A DNA stretch of 64,000 bases from Hyphomicrobiales bacterium (GTDB taxonomy: Bacteria; Pseudomonadota; Alphaproteobacteria; Rhizobiales; Beijerinckiaceae): NCBI GenBank assembly GCA_027484655.1, contig JAIXSM010000039.1, positions 1 through 64,000 of the forward strand. Reading direction: 5' to 3'. Below are positions 52,684-61,470 of the stretch, in pieces (the first letter of the stretch is position 1; every line of letters begins with the position of its first letter). The notes under the pieces are model-generated. The model was given only the letters and a program-made list of their open reading frames with translations, was not told the origin of the DNA and ran no database searches. Both the position numbers and the translations under genes were made by a program.

Positions 52684-53444
52684 GCGAGCCGGTCCAGCGC
52701 GTGCAGTGCGATCGCGGCGATGGTGGCCAGCAGCGCGAAGCGTGCGTCCGCGCCCGTCATGGGGCGCACCCTGCGCAGCGGAAAGCGACCGGAGAAGCCG
52801 CGGCAGCGCATCGCTTCGTCCACCCGCTCGGCGCGCTCGATCGAACGCACAAGAATCATCCCCGCCAGATTGCCGTAGGCGCGGAAAGCCTGCCGCCTGA
52901 GGCTGGAGCGAAAACCGCGCGCGCGCATGGAATCGAACTGACGGCGGATTTCCGAACTGAAAATGCCCTGGTAGCGGGCGATGAACATCACCAGGCGCAC
53001 GAACCGCTCGGAGACGCCGAGCGCGGCCATGGCCCGCCCAAGGCGGATGGGCTCCAGCGCTCCGAGCAGGGCAAGCGCGGTCATCGCCGCGGCGTTCACC
53101 GTCAGCACGATGTGGATCGCGCGCTCAAGGCCCCGGTCGCTGATGCTCAAAGGGCCGAGCGAGGCGAGGGCGCGCCCCTCGACCGTCAGCGGCAGCAGCA
53201 CGAGCAGCACCGCCATGAAGCCCTCGATGTGCGCGAGCCTGCGCATGAGCAGCTGTGGGTCGATGCGCGCCATGAAGATCAGCGCAACAGCGAACGCGAG
53301 GGCGCCAGCCTTCGCCGCAAACCCGTTGAGGGAAACGATGGCCACCGCAAGGAACACCGCGGCGATCAGCCGGGTGCGCGGGTCCAGCGCCTCGATGAGC
53401 GGGACGCCAGCCTCCCGATGGGCGCCGGCCTGGGACAGGCTCAT
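52680..53444 (-). CDS. nikQ: Nickel/cobalt ECF transporter permease (CbiQ family)
   Basis: 254 aa, the transmembrane T-component. It has some five or six helices (LIAAVFLAVAIVSLNGFAA, AFAVALIF and others) and the CbiQ cytosolic coupling motifs with conserved Arg (QFDSMRARGFRSS and DEAMRCRGFSGRFP). Start ATG 53444 overlaps the preceding gene (ATGA). It links the substrate-binding NikM to the ATPase. Confidence 0.88.
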   Translation of the reverse strand: MSLSQAGAHREAGVPLIEALDPRTRLIAAVFLAVAIVSLNGFAAKAGALAFAVALIFMARIDPQLLMRRLAHIEGFMAVLLVLLPLTVEGRALASLGPLSISDRGLERAIHIVLTVNAAAMTALALLGALEPIRLGRAMAALGVSERFVRLVMFIARYQGIFSSEIRRQFDSMRARGFRSSLRRQAFRAYGNLAGMILVRSIERAERVDEAMRCRGFSGRFPLRRVRPMTGADARFALLATIAAIALHALDRLA

Positions 53445-54040
53445 GCCTCGGTCCCTTTCGTTTTCCTTCGTGCCGCGGCCCACATGGCGGCTCCCGCCAC
53501 GCCGACGATCATGCCGACGCCGCCCACGATGTCGTTGAACCGCAATCGGGCCTCGGCCGCCTCGTACGCTTCGAGCAGTGGGCGCACCTGACGGGCGACC
53601 GCCGCCTCCACGTGCTTCTCAATGTGGGCGAGAACGTCGTCTGTCAGCTCCGCGCCGTCCGGTTCCGCCGCGTCCGCGACCCGCGCGGCGGCCTCCCCGG
53701 GGTTGAAGTCGTCGGCGCCGGAGAAGCGCTCGGCTCCCAGCGTGATTGTGGCGGCGTGTCCTTCACCGGCGTCCACCGTGATTCGGATCGTCTGCGGTTT
53801 CGGAGGCGTCCATCGGAACACGCCCTGGGCGTCGGTTGCGTCGCGGTGCAGGGTGCGGCCGGCGCCGTCCCGGAACAGGACGGTCGCGCCTTGCGCGCGG
53901 GCGCCGCCAACGAAATAGGCGTAGCCGCTGACGGCGCCGTTCTCCACCGTCGCGAACACGCGCAAGCGGTGGGCGTGTGCCGGCGCCATGGACGCGACGA
54001 GCGTATAAGCAGCAAGAAGAACAGACGCCAACAACCTCAT
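53441..54040 (-). CDS. nikL: Nickel transporter accessory membrane protein (NikL-like)
   Basis: 199 aa. An N-terminal signal peptide (LLASVLLAAYTLVASMAPAHAH), a periplasmic beta-rich domain (FVGGARAQGATVLFRDGAG..., to about 110), an acidic helical linker and one C-terminal membrane helix (GGVGMIVGVAGAAMWAAARR). This architecture matches the NikL/CbiL components seen in nickel operons, which replace NikN. It overlaps the permease by four bases and is coupled to nikM upstream. Confidence 0.75.
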   Translation of the reverse strand: MRLLASVLLAAYTLVASMAPAHAHRLRVFATVENGAVSGYAYFVGGARAQGATVLFRDGAGRTLHRDATDAQGVFRWTPPKPQTIRITVDAGEGHAATITLGAERFSGADDFNPGEAAARVADAAEPDGAELTDDVLAHIEKHVEAAVARQVRPLLEAYEAAEARLRFNDIVGGVGMIVGVAGAAMWAAARRKTKGTEA

Positions 54041-54660
54041 ATCGTGAGCCTTTTTGCTCTTGCAGCCAGCAACTCCGGCTTCACCCGCTTCACGAAGGAG
54101 ACGCAGAACCCTGTCACGAGCGCCTCGACGATGATGAGCGGCGCGTAAGAGAAGGCCACGAAGCGGCTCGATGCGGCGAAGTCACTTGAGGACAGATAAA
54201 GCGAGGCCGAGACCATCAGTCCGGTCCCGAGCGCTGAGACCGCCGCGCCGGCGCCGCCGAGAAAAGCCGCGCGGGCAGGGGTCGCGCGCGCGACCGCCGG
54301 CGCCAGCGCGCCGCCCACGATGGCCGCCGGGAGCGCGATGTTGACGATGTTCACGCCCAGGCTCGTCAAGCCACCGAACCCGAACATGACAGCCTGAAGC
54401 AACAGGGCCGCGGCGACAGCCGGGAAGACCGAAAGCCCAAGAATCAACCCCATCATGCCGCCGAGCATCAGGTGGACGCCCGACGGCCCGATGGGGATCG
54501 AGAACAGGGAGAGGGCGAAGAACGCCGCCGCGAGGATCGCGACGCGCGGTATTTGTTGTTCATCGAGGCGCCGCAGGCCAACCGCAACGGCGCCCACGGC
54601 GACAACGGCGCCGGTTACGAGCACAGGAAAGGAAAGAACGCCGTCGGGGATATGGGCCAA
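54037..54660 (-). CDS. nikM: Nickel ECF transporter substrate-specific component
   Basis: 207 aa from a TTG start at 54660. The start gives M-A-H-I-P-D-G, the family N-terminus in which the His coordinates the metal, and has GAGG eight bases upstream; a longer frame to 54723 would overlap the upstream gene and bury this N-terminus. Six helices follow, with SGVHLMLGGMMGLILG carrying a second conserved His and FGGLTSLGVNIVNIALP. It follows the DUF4198 gene by 20 bases. Confidence 0.9.
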   Translation of the reverse strand: MAHIPDGVLSFPVLVTGAVVAVGAVAVGLRRLDEQQIPRVAILAAAFFALSLFSIPIGPSGVHLMLGGMMGLILGLSVFPAVAAALLLQAVMFGFGGLTSLGVNIVNIALPAAIVGGALAPAVARATPARAAFLGGAGAAVSALGTGLMVSASLYLSSSDFAASSRFVAFSYAPLIIVEALVTGFCVSFVKRVKPELLAARAKRLTI

Positions 54661-54680
54661 CCTTTTCGCCTCTTCTGTGG

Positions 54681-55460
54681 TCAGCGGCGCGGGGCGGGGG
54701 GAAAGGCGGTCGCCTTCACCCACATCAAGCCGCCGAGCTCCACGGGGGCGTCCTCACCCTTCGGGTTTTTCATTTTCTGCTCTGACTCCACCAGCGCCGC
54801 GAAACCCCACCAGCCGGCTCGCGGTATCGCATATGCGAACACGCCATGCGCGTCCGTCTTGATGACCTGCGTCACGAACGCGTCGTTGGGCGGCGTCACC
54901 GAGCCGTCGTTGACGAACTCAACCTCGATCTCCGCGAAGGGAACGGGCTGGCCATCCCGCTTGACGATGCCGCGAAACAGGTTGCCGACCCACAGGCCCG
55001 TGGGGCGAACAAGCGGCTCGATCTCAACCGGGGCGCCCACCATCGCGTCCCAACCCTTCCCTGAGGCGTCCACATCCACCACCACCTTGGCGTAGTGGAC
55101 GATGAACTTGCCCTCCGCGGGCTCCCAGTAAGGCTCGGGCTCCACGAAGAAGACCGCGGCGCCTGGTTCAGCCGCCGGAAATGGAGCTGTCCAGATTGTC
55201 TTGCCCTGACGCTTGCCGGCCCTGAGGGCAGGGGAGAGATCCCGGAACTTGCCGTCCACAACGGCTCCAAAGCGCTTCGGGCGCGCCATTTCCATGACAG
55301 GGCCGCGCTCCATGGGATGGGTGAACGAGAGGTCGATTGTGACCGTCTCGCCAATCTTGCTCACGTCCGCCGAGGGGATGATCTGCTGAAAATGCGCCTG
55401 CGCCGCCACAGCCCACAACAACGCGACGGTTCCGAACGCGAGCCCCCGAACCCAAGCCAT
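54681..55460 (-). CDS. nikK: DUF4198 periplasmic protein of the nickel operon (NikK-like)
   Basis: 259 aa from ATG 55460, with GGGAGG eight bases upstream. A signal peptide (MAWVRGLAFGTVALLWAVAAQAH) leads to a beta-rich DUF4198 domain starting HFQQIIPSADVSK, a first-residue His that may bind metal after cleavage. Segments such as FFVEPEPYWEPAEGKFIVHYAKV are family-like. It is first in the operon and lies directly behind the NikR-type operator. Confidence 0.82.
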   Translation of the reverse strand: MAWVRGLAFGTVALLWAVAAQAHFQQIIPSADVSKIGETVTIDLSFTHPMERGPVMEMARPKRFGAVVDGKFRDLSPALRAGKRQGKTIWTAPFPAAEPGAAVFFVEPEPYWEPAEGKFIVHYAKVVVDVDASGKGWDAMVGAPVEIEPLVRPTGLWVGNLFRGIVKRDGQPVPFAEIEVEFVNDGSVTPPNDAFVTQVIKTDAHGVFAYAIPRAGWWGFAALVESEQKMKNPKGEDAPVELGGLMWVKATAFPPAPRR

Positions 55461-55474
55461 CCCGACTGCCTCCC

Positions 55475-55502
55475 GTATGAAGCTTTGATCATTTCTGCAT
55501 AC
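55475..55502 (-). promoter_or_regulatory. NikR operator
   Basis: GTATGA (55475-55480), 16 bases, GCATAC (55497-55502). The NikR consensus is GTATGA-N16-TCATAC, so 11 of 12 half-site bases match and the spacing is exact. The arms extend to CCGTATG / CATACGG. It lies 15 bases upstream of the nikK start, touching its ribosome binding site, and should repress the operon when nickel is plentiful. Confidence 0.82.
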
Positions 55503-55924
55503 GGTATAGCGGCGGTCGATGGGGTTGTGCAACCGTTGTCCGCTGTGTCGCGACGCGAAATCGAAGCTGCGACGCTGAGGCGGCGGCCGGTCGGTTTTGG
55601 CCGTGTCCTGGGTTCTTCCGCTTGTCCGCCAAGGTGGGCGTTGCGCGGCTCATGCTTATGATTGACCCCGAATGCCGAATGTTGTTGCGCTGCACAAAGT
55701 TCACCACTCAACAAATTTAGCGAACGCCTTCTTCGGCCATTGATTCTTCGTTCGACTTTGGTCAATGCTAAGCCGCCAGCCATTGAGGGGAATGGGCGAA
55801 AACGCATCGGCTGGCGGCGGACGGGGAGGTCTGCGGGGTATCGAAAGCGTCGGGGCGCAGGGTCCGTGGCTTCTCGGCTGCGGTTGGCGCATTGGCGTTT
55901 AACGTTAAACCTCGCGTCAAACGC
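55503..55924. other. Divergent spacer upstream of nikK and the TTT locus
   Basis: About 420 bases without a supported gene. The nik promoter must lie just beyond the NikR box on the minus strand; no clear hexamers were picked. The sequence is less GC-rich near 55660-55760. No repeats of note. Confidence 0.4.
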
Positions 55925-56263
55925 ATGAACATCAGAGCGCACCAAAAACACGAACAGCCGAACATCGCGAGCCTTAGCCTCGCGCTGTATCTGCTCGTGT
56001 CGCTGCTCTCGATGATGTCGTTTTACGAAGGCGCTAAGGCGAACGAAGACGTTCGCAACTCCATCGTCCATAGCTTGCAATCCGGCCAACAGTCGCCCAC
56101 CAAGTCAGGTGGGGATGACACTGAGGCGTTCCATCTCCCGAAAGCTCCGCGCGCGCCACTTATCTCACTCGCGGATTCCGCGCCGTTGGTGGTTGATCGC
56201 CGGCTTCCCACGTTCTGCGTCACCGCAAGTTTCGACGCCCGAGGGCCTCCCTGTCCTGTTTGA
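55925..56263 (+). CDS. Small single-TM protein, copy 1 (upstream of tctAB)
   Basis: 112 aa from ATG 55925 (MNIRAHQKHEQPNIASLSL). One hydrophobic helix (IASLSLALYLLVSLLSMM) follows a short basic N-terminus, then a hydrophilic tail. It is paralogous to the ORF at 58806: 20 of 39 residues match over the helix and the following YEGAKANEDVRNSIVHSL stretch, and both end in FDARGPP. There is no good ribosome binding site. Conservation of both ends argues for coding. Not related to known TctB proteins by eye. Confidence 0.55.
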   Translation: MNIRAHQKHEQPNIASLSLALYLLVSLLSMMSFYEGAKANEDVRNSIVHSLQSGQQSPTKSGGDDTEAFHLPKAPRAPLISLADSAPLVVDRRLPTFCVTASFDARGPPCPV

Positions 56264-56382
56264 GCGCATGAGTGCGCCTGCCGCTTCGGCGGCGACGTCA
56301 TGAAAGTGTTCGAAGAAGACGACCTCCGCTCCCGCGACATGACATTCGCGTGCGGGCTGTGGGTCGGCGAGGGGGAAACCTC

Positions 56383-58476
56383 ATGGATGTAAGTATGATC
56401 GATGCGGCCGGAACGGCCCTAGGTATGATTTTTGACCCGTGGCGAATGATGTTGCTGGCCATGGGTGTGTTGATGGGGCTCGTGCTTGGCATTCTGCCGG
56501 GCATCGGCGGCCTCGCGGGGACGGCGCTGTTGCTGCCCTTCACGTTCAGCATGGATCCCGTCGCGGCCATGGCGCTGCTGCTGGGTCTGGGCGCGACAAC
56601 CGCAACGGGCGATCCAATCCCTGCGATTCTGTTCGGCGTGCCGGGCGGCGCAGGTTCAGCGGCCACCGTGCTCGACGGCCTTCCGATGGCCCGTCGCGGC
56701 GAGGCGAGCCGCGCTCTCTCGGCGGCGTACATGTCGTCACTGCTGGGCGGCCTGTTCGGCGCGGCGCTGATGGCGCTGTGTATCCCGATCCTGCGACCAG
56801 TGATGCTATACATAGGATCGCCAGAACTATTGGCGTTCTCGGTCTTGGGCATCTCGTTCGTGGCGACCCTCTCGGGCAACGCTCCCCTGCGTGGTCTGAC
56901 GGCTGCTGCGCTCGGCATCATGATCGCCATGGTCGGTTCCGACCCGCAGACAGGCACCCTGCGCTACACCCTCGATACGCTGTATCTGTGGGAAGGCGCT
57001 CCGCTCGTTCCGATCATCCTCGGCATCTTCGCGCTGCCTGAACTCGCTGACCTGGCGATTTCCCGCACCGCGATTTCCGGCAACATGGCGAAGACTGATC
57101 GCCATGGCATGATCCAGGGCGCGAAGGATTGCTTCAAGAACTGGTGGCTGATCGTCCGCTGCTCGTGGATCGGCGCGGCGCTTGGCGCGGTTCCCGGCAT
57201 CGGCGGCGCGATCATCGACTGGATCGCCTACGGCCATGCGGTGCGCACCGAAAAGGGCGCGGCGCAGAGCTTTGGTCGCGGCGACGTGCGTGGCGTTATC
57301 GCTTCTGAGTCCGCGAACAACGCGAAGGAGGGCGGCGCGCTCGTCCCGACCATTGCGTTCGGCGTTCCCGGCTCGGCAGGCATGGCGATTCTGCTCGGCG
57401 CGTTCATGATCCACGGCCTCGTTCCGGGCCCGGACATGCTGTCGAAGAACCTCCACGTCACCTACTCGATGGTGTGGTCGATCGCTCTCGCCAACATTCT
57501 TGGCGCTGGCCTCTGCTACCTGTTCTCCGAGCAGTTCGCCCGTCTGGCGACGCTGCGCTACACGCTGATCATGCCGAGCGTTCTTGGCATCATCTACATC
57601 GGCGCATTCCAGGGCTCCCGTAACTGGGGCGACCTCTGGACGCTGCTGGCGTTCGGCATCCTTGGCTGGACGATGAAGCAGCTCAAGTGGCCGCGTCCGC
57701 CGCTGGTGCTCGGCCTCGTGCTGGGTGAAATCATCGAGCGTTATCTCTTCATCTCGATCCAGCGTTACGGCATCCAGTGGTTCTCGCGTCCGATCGTGAT
57801 CGGTATCTTCGCGATTGCGCTGTTTGGTCTGCTGCGTCCGTTCATCCAGGACATCCGTCGTGAAGGCGGCATCCGTGGAATGCTGAGCGGCTACAGTGTG
57901 CCGAAGTTCAATGCGACGCACCTGATGCATCTGTTCCTGATCGGCCTCTTCAGCGTCATGCTGTGGGAAGCGTCGAAGTGGAACTTCAGCGCCAAGATCG
58001 TTCCGACCATCGTCGGCACGCTCGGCCTCGCGTTCCTGTTCGTTTCGTTCCTGAACGAAGTGTCTCGCAAGCCGGCCATGGCCGGGGCCGGGGCGTCGGC
58101 AGGTGCGGGGGCCGGGGGCGATGCGTCCGGTTCTGGCAGCAATAGCGAAACGGACAAGATCCACATGGATCTCGAGTCCGACACGGGGCACCTGTCGCCG
58201 AGGACCGTCATCTTCCGTGGCGTTCTCTTCTTCGGCTGGCTGCTCGCGTTCATGGGCTCCATGGCGACCATCGGCCTCATCCCGACGGTGCCGCTGTTCG
58301 TGGTGCTCTACATGCGCCTCGAGGGGCCGGAGCCGTGGAAGCTCGTGATTCCGCAGGCGGTCGGCTTGACCGTGTTCATCTGGTTCGTGTTCGACCAGTT
58401 GCTCACGATCCCGTGGCCGCCGACGTACCTTGGCGGCTGGTTCCCCTGGCTGAAGGCGTTCGTCCCGTCGGTTTGA
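56383..58476 (+). CDS. TctA-TctB fusion permease, copy 1
   Basis: 697 aa. Residues 1-500 are TctA, the large membrane subunit of tripartite tricarboxylate transporters: LGILPGIGGLAGTALLLPFTF, GLGATTATGDPIPAILFGVPGGAGSAATVLDG and VPGIGGAIIDWIAYGHA. The rest carries TctB-like helices (LIPTVPLFVVLYMRLEGPEPWKL, FDQLLTIPWPPTYLG) joined by a Gly/Ala/Ser-rich linker at about 564-591. TctA is usually about 500 aa and TctB separate, so this is a fusion. The ATG at 56383 follows GAGGGGGA. Substrate not predictable. Confidence 0.85.
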   Translation: MDVSMIDAAGTALGMIFDPWRMMLLAMGVLMGLVLGILPGIGGLAGTALLLPFTFSMDPVAAMALLLGLGATTATGDPIPAILFGVPGGAGSAATVLDGLPMARRGEASRALSAAYMSSLLGGLFGAALMALCIPILRPVMLYIGSPELLAFSVLGISFVATLSGNAPLRGLTAAALGIMIAMVGSDPQTGTLRYTLDTLYLWEGAPLVPIILGIFALPELADLAISRTAISGNMAKTDRHGMIQGAKDCFKNWWLIVRCSWIGAALGAVPGIGGAIIDWIAYGHAVRTEKGAAQSFGRGDVRGVIASESANNAKEGGALVPTIAFGVPGSAGMAILLGAFMIHGLVPGPDMLSKNLHVTYSMVWSIALANILGAGLCYLFSEQFARLATLRYTLIMPSVLGIIYIGAFQGSRNWGDLWTLLAFGILGWTMKQLKWPRPPLVLGLVLGEIIERYLFISIQRYGIQWFSRPIVIGIFAIALFGLLRPFIQDIRREGGIRGMLSGYSVPKFNATHLMHLFLIGLFSVMLWEASKWNFSAKIVPTIVGTLGLAFLFVSFLNEVSRKPAMAGAGASAGAGAGGDASGSGSNSETDKIHMDLESDTGHLSPRTVIFRGVLFFGWLLAFMGSMATIGLIPTVPLFVVLYMRLEGPEPWKLVIPQAVGLTVFIWFVFDQLLTIPWPPTYLGGWFPWLKAFVPSV

Positions 58477-58499
58477 CGACTGGTTCAGCAACAATGCGG

Positions 58500-58530
58500 C
58501 GGCCGGGCTTTAGCCCGGCCGTTTGCGTTT
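58500..58530 (+). terminator. Terminator of tctAB copy 1
   Basis: CGGCCGGGCT (58500-58509) and AGCCCGGCCG (58512-58521) form a 10-bp stem, followed by TTTGCGTTT. It lies 24 bases after the stop. Confidence 0.8.
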
Positions 58531-58805
58531 CTGGGATACCGTGAAGAAGCTGCAGCGCTTACACCGATAGAACTCACCGTATTTATTTGGTGGTGGTCTT
58601 CACATTTCCGATTGATTTAGCGGCGAACTTTCGTCAGTAGTAGGGAGCCTGTCATTAAGTGGCGGGCGGCCAAGCGTGTCAGCTCAGGTGCGCGCATCGG
58701 GAGGGTCGCAGAGGACCAGCGTGAACGTCGGTGCGACGTCCGTGGGCGGTTATGTCCGCTGCGTTGCGCCCGGCAAACCGGTGAACCCCTCGGCGACATC
58801 GTCGC
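58531..58805. other. Spacer between the two TTT units
   Basis: About 275 bases after the terminator, in which I see no gene. A stretch of lower GC (58565-58620) could hold a promoter for the second unit, but no convincing hexamers were picked. Confidence 0.4.
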
Positions 58806-59159
58806 ATGCAGCTGACTCGTCAGATCCCCACCATCAGTGACAAGCCCGTGAACGTCACGGCGCTGAGCCTCGTGGTGTTCCTGCTGGCCTCGCTGCTGTC
58901 GATGATGGCGGCTTACGATCCCGAGCGGCAGACTGATGACCGGCGCAACTCCGTCGTCATCTCCCTCCATGAGCATGCGTCTCCCACGTCGGACTCAAGT
59001 CCGGACGGCTCAGACCTCGCCATCGCATCAGCGCGCGCCTGCGACACCTTCGAGCGGCCGCGCTCGCTCCACCGCGCCATCAACGAGATTTCCACGCCCC
59101 ACCCAACCTGTGCTTTCGACGCGCGCGGGCCCCCCGGCGCAGACGCGTCCGTTTCGTGA
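58806..59159 (+). CDS. Small single-TM protein, copy 2 (upstream of tctAB)
   Basis: 117 aa from ATG 58806 (MQLTRQIPTISDKPVNVTALSL). Same design as the ORF at 55925: basic start, one helix VTALSLVVFLLASLLSMM, a conserved charged segment (DDRRNSVVISL), then a Ser/Thr/Pro-rich tail ending AFDARGPPGADASVS. The ribosome binding site is weak. The gene ends 120 bases before the second TctA-TctB fusion, mirroring copy 1. Confidence 0.55.
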   Translation: MQLTRQIPTISDKPVNVTALSLVVFLLASLLSMMAAYDPERQTDDRRNSVVISLHEHASPTSDSSPDGSDLAIASARACDTFERPRSLHRAINEISTPHPTCAFDARGPPGADASVS

Positions 59160-59279
59160 CGATAACGCCCGGTCACCCAAGGAAGGGGCTGGGCGGGAAC
59201 CTGCACACGATTTTGGCCCGCACTGCGCCACGGCGAAACGTCTTCAGCGCCGCGCAGTCGGGAAAGGGATGGGGAAACT

Positions 59280-61328
59280 ATGGAACAGGGTATGCTCGAA
59301 GCCGCAACTTCGGCATTCGCCATGATGTTCGATCCTTGGCGGATGTTCTTGTTGTTCAGCGGCGTTATCATGGGCCTCGTGCTTGGCATTCTGCCGGGCA
59401 TTGGCGGCCTCGCCGGCACGGCTCTGCTGTTGCCGTTCACATTCGGCCTTGATCCGGTCGCAGCCATGGCGCTGCTGCTGGGGCTGGGCGCAACCACCGC
59501 GACGGGCGATCCGATCCCCGCGATTCTGTTCGGTGTGCCGGGCGGCGCGGGATCCGCGGCGACGGTGCTCGACGGTCTGCCGATGGCCAAGCGTGGCGAA
59601 GCCAGCCGCGCTTTGTCGGCGGCCTATATGTCCTCCCTCATGGGCGGCGTGTTTGGCGCGATCCTGATGGGTCTCACCATCCCGATCCTGCGTCCGATCA
59701 TGCTCTACATCGGCTCGCCGGAACTATTGGCGTTCTCGGTGCTGGGCATCTCGTTCGTGGCGACGCTCTCCGGCAAGGCGCCGCTGCGCGGCCTCACCGC
59801 TGCGGCGCTCGGCATCATGATCGCCATGACGGGCTCCGACCCGCAGACGGGCACGCTGCGCTACACCTTCGATACCCTGTATCTGTGGGAAGGCGCGCCG
59901 CTCACCTCCATCGTGCTGGGCTTCTTCGCTCTGCCGGAACTGGCCGACCTCGCCATCGCGCGCACGGCCATCGCCGGCAATATGGCGAAGACCGATAGCC
60001 ACGGCATGCTCCAGGGCGCGAAGGATTGCTTCAAGCACTGGTGGCTGATCGTGCGCTGCTCGTGGCTCGGCGCGGCGTTGGGCGCGGTGCCCGGCATCGG
60101 CGGCGCGGTTGTCGATTGGTTGGCCTACGGCCACGCGGTGCGCACCGAGAAGGGCGCGGCGCAGACCTTCGGCACCGGCGACGTGCGTGGCGTCATCGCC
60201 TCGGAGTCAGCCAACAACGCCCGTGAAGGCGGCGCGCTTGTTCCGACCGTGGCGTTCGGCGTGCCAGGCTCCGCCGGCATGGCGATCCTGCTCGGCGCGT
60301 TCATGATCCACGGCCTCGTTCCGGGCCCGGACATGCTGTCGAAGAACCTGCACATCACCTACTCGATGGTGTGGTCGGTGGCGCTCGCCAACATCGTTGG
60401 CGCGGGTCTCTGCTACATTTTCTCCGAGCAGTTCGCGCGTCTTGCTACGCTGCGCTACACGCTCATCATGCCGAGCGTGCTGGGCATCATCTACATTGGC
60501 GCCTTCCAGGGCTCGCGCAACTGGGGCGACATGTGGACCCTGCTCATTTTCGGCCTGCTTGGCTGGACCATGAAGCAGCTCAAGTGGCCGCGTCCGCCGC
60601 TGGTGCTCGGCCTCGTGCTGGGTGAGATCATCGAGCGTTATCTCTTCATCTCGATCCAGCGTTACGGCGTGGACTGGTTCGCCCGTCCCATCGTGATGGG
60701 CATCTTCGCGATCTCGCTCTTCGGCTTGCTCCGTCCGCTGCTGCAGGACGTGCGCAAGGAAGGCGGCGTCATGGGCATGCTCTCGGGGTACGGCAAGCCG
60801 CACTTCCAGCGCGAAAATCTGATGAACGTGTTCCTGATCTGCGTGTTCGGTTACCTGCTGTGGGAAGCGTCCACCTGGAACTTCAGCGCCAAGATCGTGC
60901 CGATGATCGTCGGTTCGCTTGGTCTGGCGTTCTGCTCGATCTCGTTCCTGAACGAGGTTTCGCGGCGGCCGGCGCTCTCTGCGGATCGCGTGGCGAAGCC
61001 GGACGACAAGATCCACATGGATCTTGAGTCCGACACCGGCCATCTTGCGTTGCACGTGGTCCTGGTGCGCGGCTTGATCTTCTTCGGGTGGCTGCTGGCG
61101 TTCATGGGCTCCATGGCGGTGGTCGGCATCATCCCGACGGTGCCGCTGTTCGTGGTGCTCTATATGCGCCTCGAAGGGCCGGAGCCGTGGAAGCTCGTGG
61201 TGCCGCAGGCCATCTGCCTGACCGTGTTCATCTGGTTTGTGTTCGACCAGTTGCTCACGATCCCGTGGCCGCCGACGTACCTTGGCACGGCGATGCCGTG
61301 GCTCAAGGAGTTCATCCCCTCCATCTGA
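59280..61328 (+). CDS. TctA-TctB fusion permease, copy 2
   Basis: 682 aa and closely similar to copy 1 throughout, including the TctA signature LGILPGIGGLAGTALLLPFTF, GVPGGAGSAATVLDGLPMAKRGE, and the C-terminal TctB-like helices. The linker between the domains is about 15 residues shorter, lacking the Gly/Ala-rich stretch (RPALSADRVAKPDDKIHMDLESD). A terminator follows, and tctC starts 142 bases downstream. The two copies are a tandem duplication with later divergence, likely with different substrate range. Confidence 0.85.
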   Translation: MEQGMLEAATSAFAMMFDPWRMFLLFSGVIMGLVLGILPGIGGLAGTALLLPFTFGLDPVAAMALLLGLGATTATGDPIPAILFGVPGGAGSAATVLDGLPMAKRGEASRALSAAYMSSLMGGVFGAILMGLTIPILRPIMLYIGSPELLAFSVLGISFVATLSGKAPLRGLTAAALGIMIAMTGSDPQTGTLRYTFDTLYLWEGAPLTSIVLGFFALPELADLAIARTAIAGNMAKTDSHGMLQGAKDCFKHWWLIVRCSWLGAALGAVPGIGGAVVDWLAYGHAVRTEKGAAQTFGTGDVRGVIASESANNAREGGALVPTVAFGVPGSAGMAILLGAFMIHGLVPGPDMLSKNLHITYSMVWSVALANIVGAGLCYIFSEQFARLATLRYTLIMPSVLGIIYIGAFQGSRNWGDMWTLLIFGLLGWTMKQLKWPRPPLVLGLVLGEIIERYLFISIQRYGVDWFARPIVMGIFAISLFGLLRPLLQDVRKEGGVMGMLSGYGKPHFQRENLMNVFLICVFGYLLWEASTWNFSAKIVPMIVGSLGLAFCSISFLNEVSRRPALSADRVAKPDDKIHMDLESDTGHLALHVVLVRGLIFFGWLLAFMGSMAVVGIIPTVPLFVVLYMRLEGPEPWKLVVPQAICLTVFIWFVFDQLLTIPWPPTYLGTAMPWLKEFIPSI

Positions 61329-61349
61329 GGACGGATGCTTCGAGATGAG

Positions 61350-61382
61350 CGGCCGGGCCAAGCGCCCGGCCGTTTCCGTTTG
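61350..61382 (+). terminator. Terminator of tctAB copy 2
   Basis: CGGCCGGGC (61350-61358), loop CAAGC, GCCCGGCCG (61364-61372), then TTTCCGTTT. Same stem sequence as the terminator at 58500, consistent with duplication of the whole unit. Confidence 0.78.
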
Positions 61383-61470
61383 GCGCTTGCGCACGCCGAG
61401 AATATCGGCAGAAATCATGCCCATCGAACGCGGCCGAACCCGCGCAACAAAAGCCATCAGGAGGGAGCGA

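Noticed and set aside
56827-58494. 555-codon open frame antisense to tctAB copy 1
   Set aside because: The peptide is Arg/His/Glu-rich with no motif, and an equivalent frame antisense to copy 2 shows it is a by-product of codon composition.
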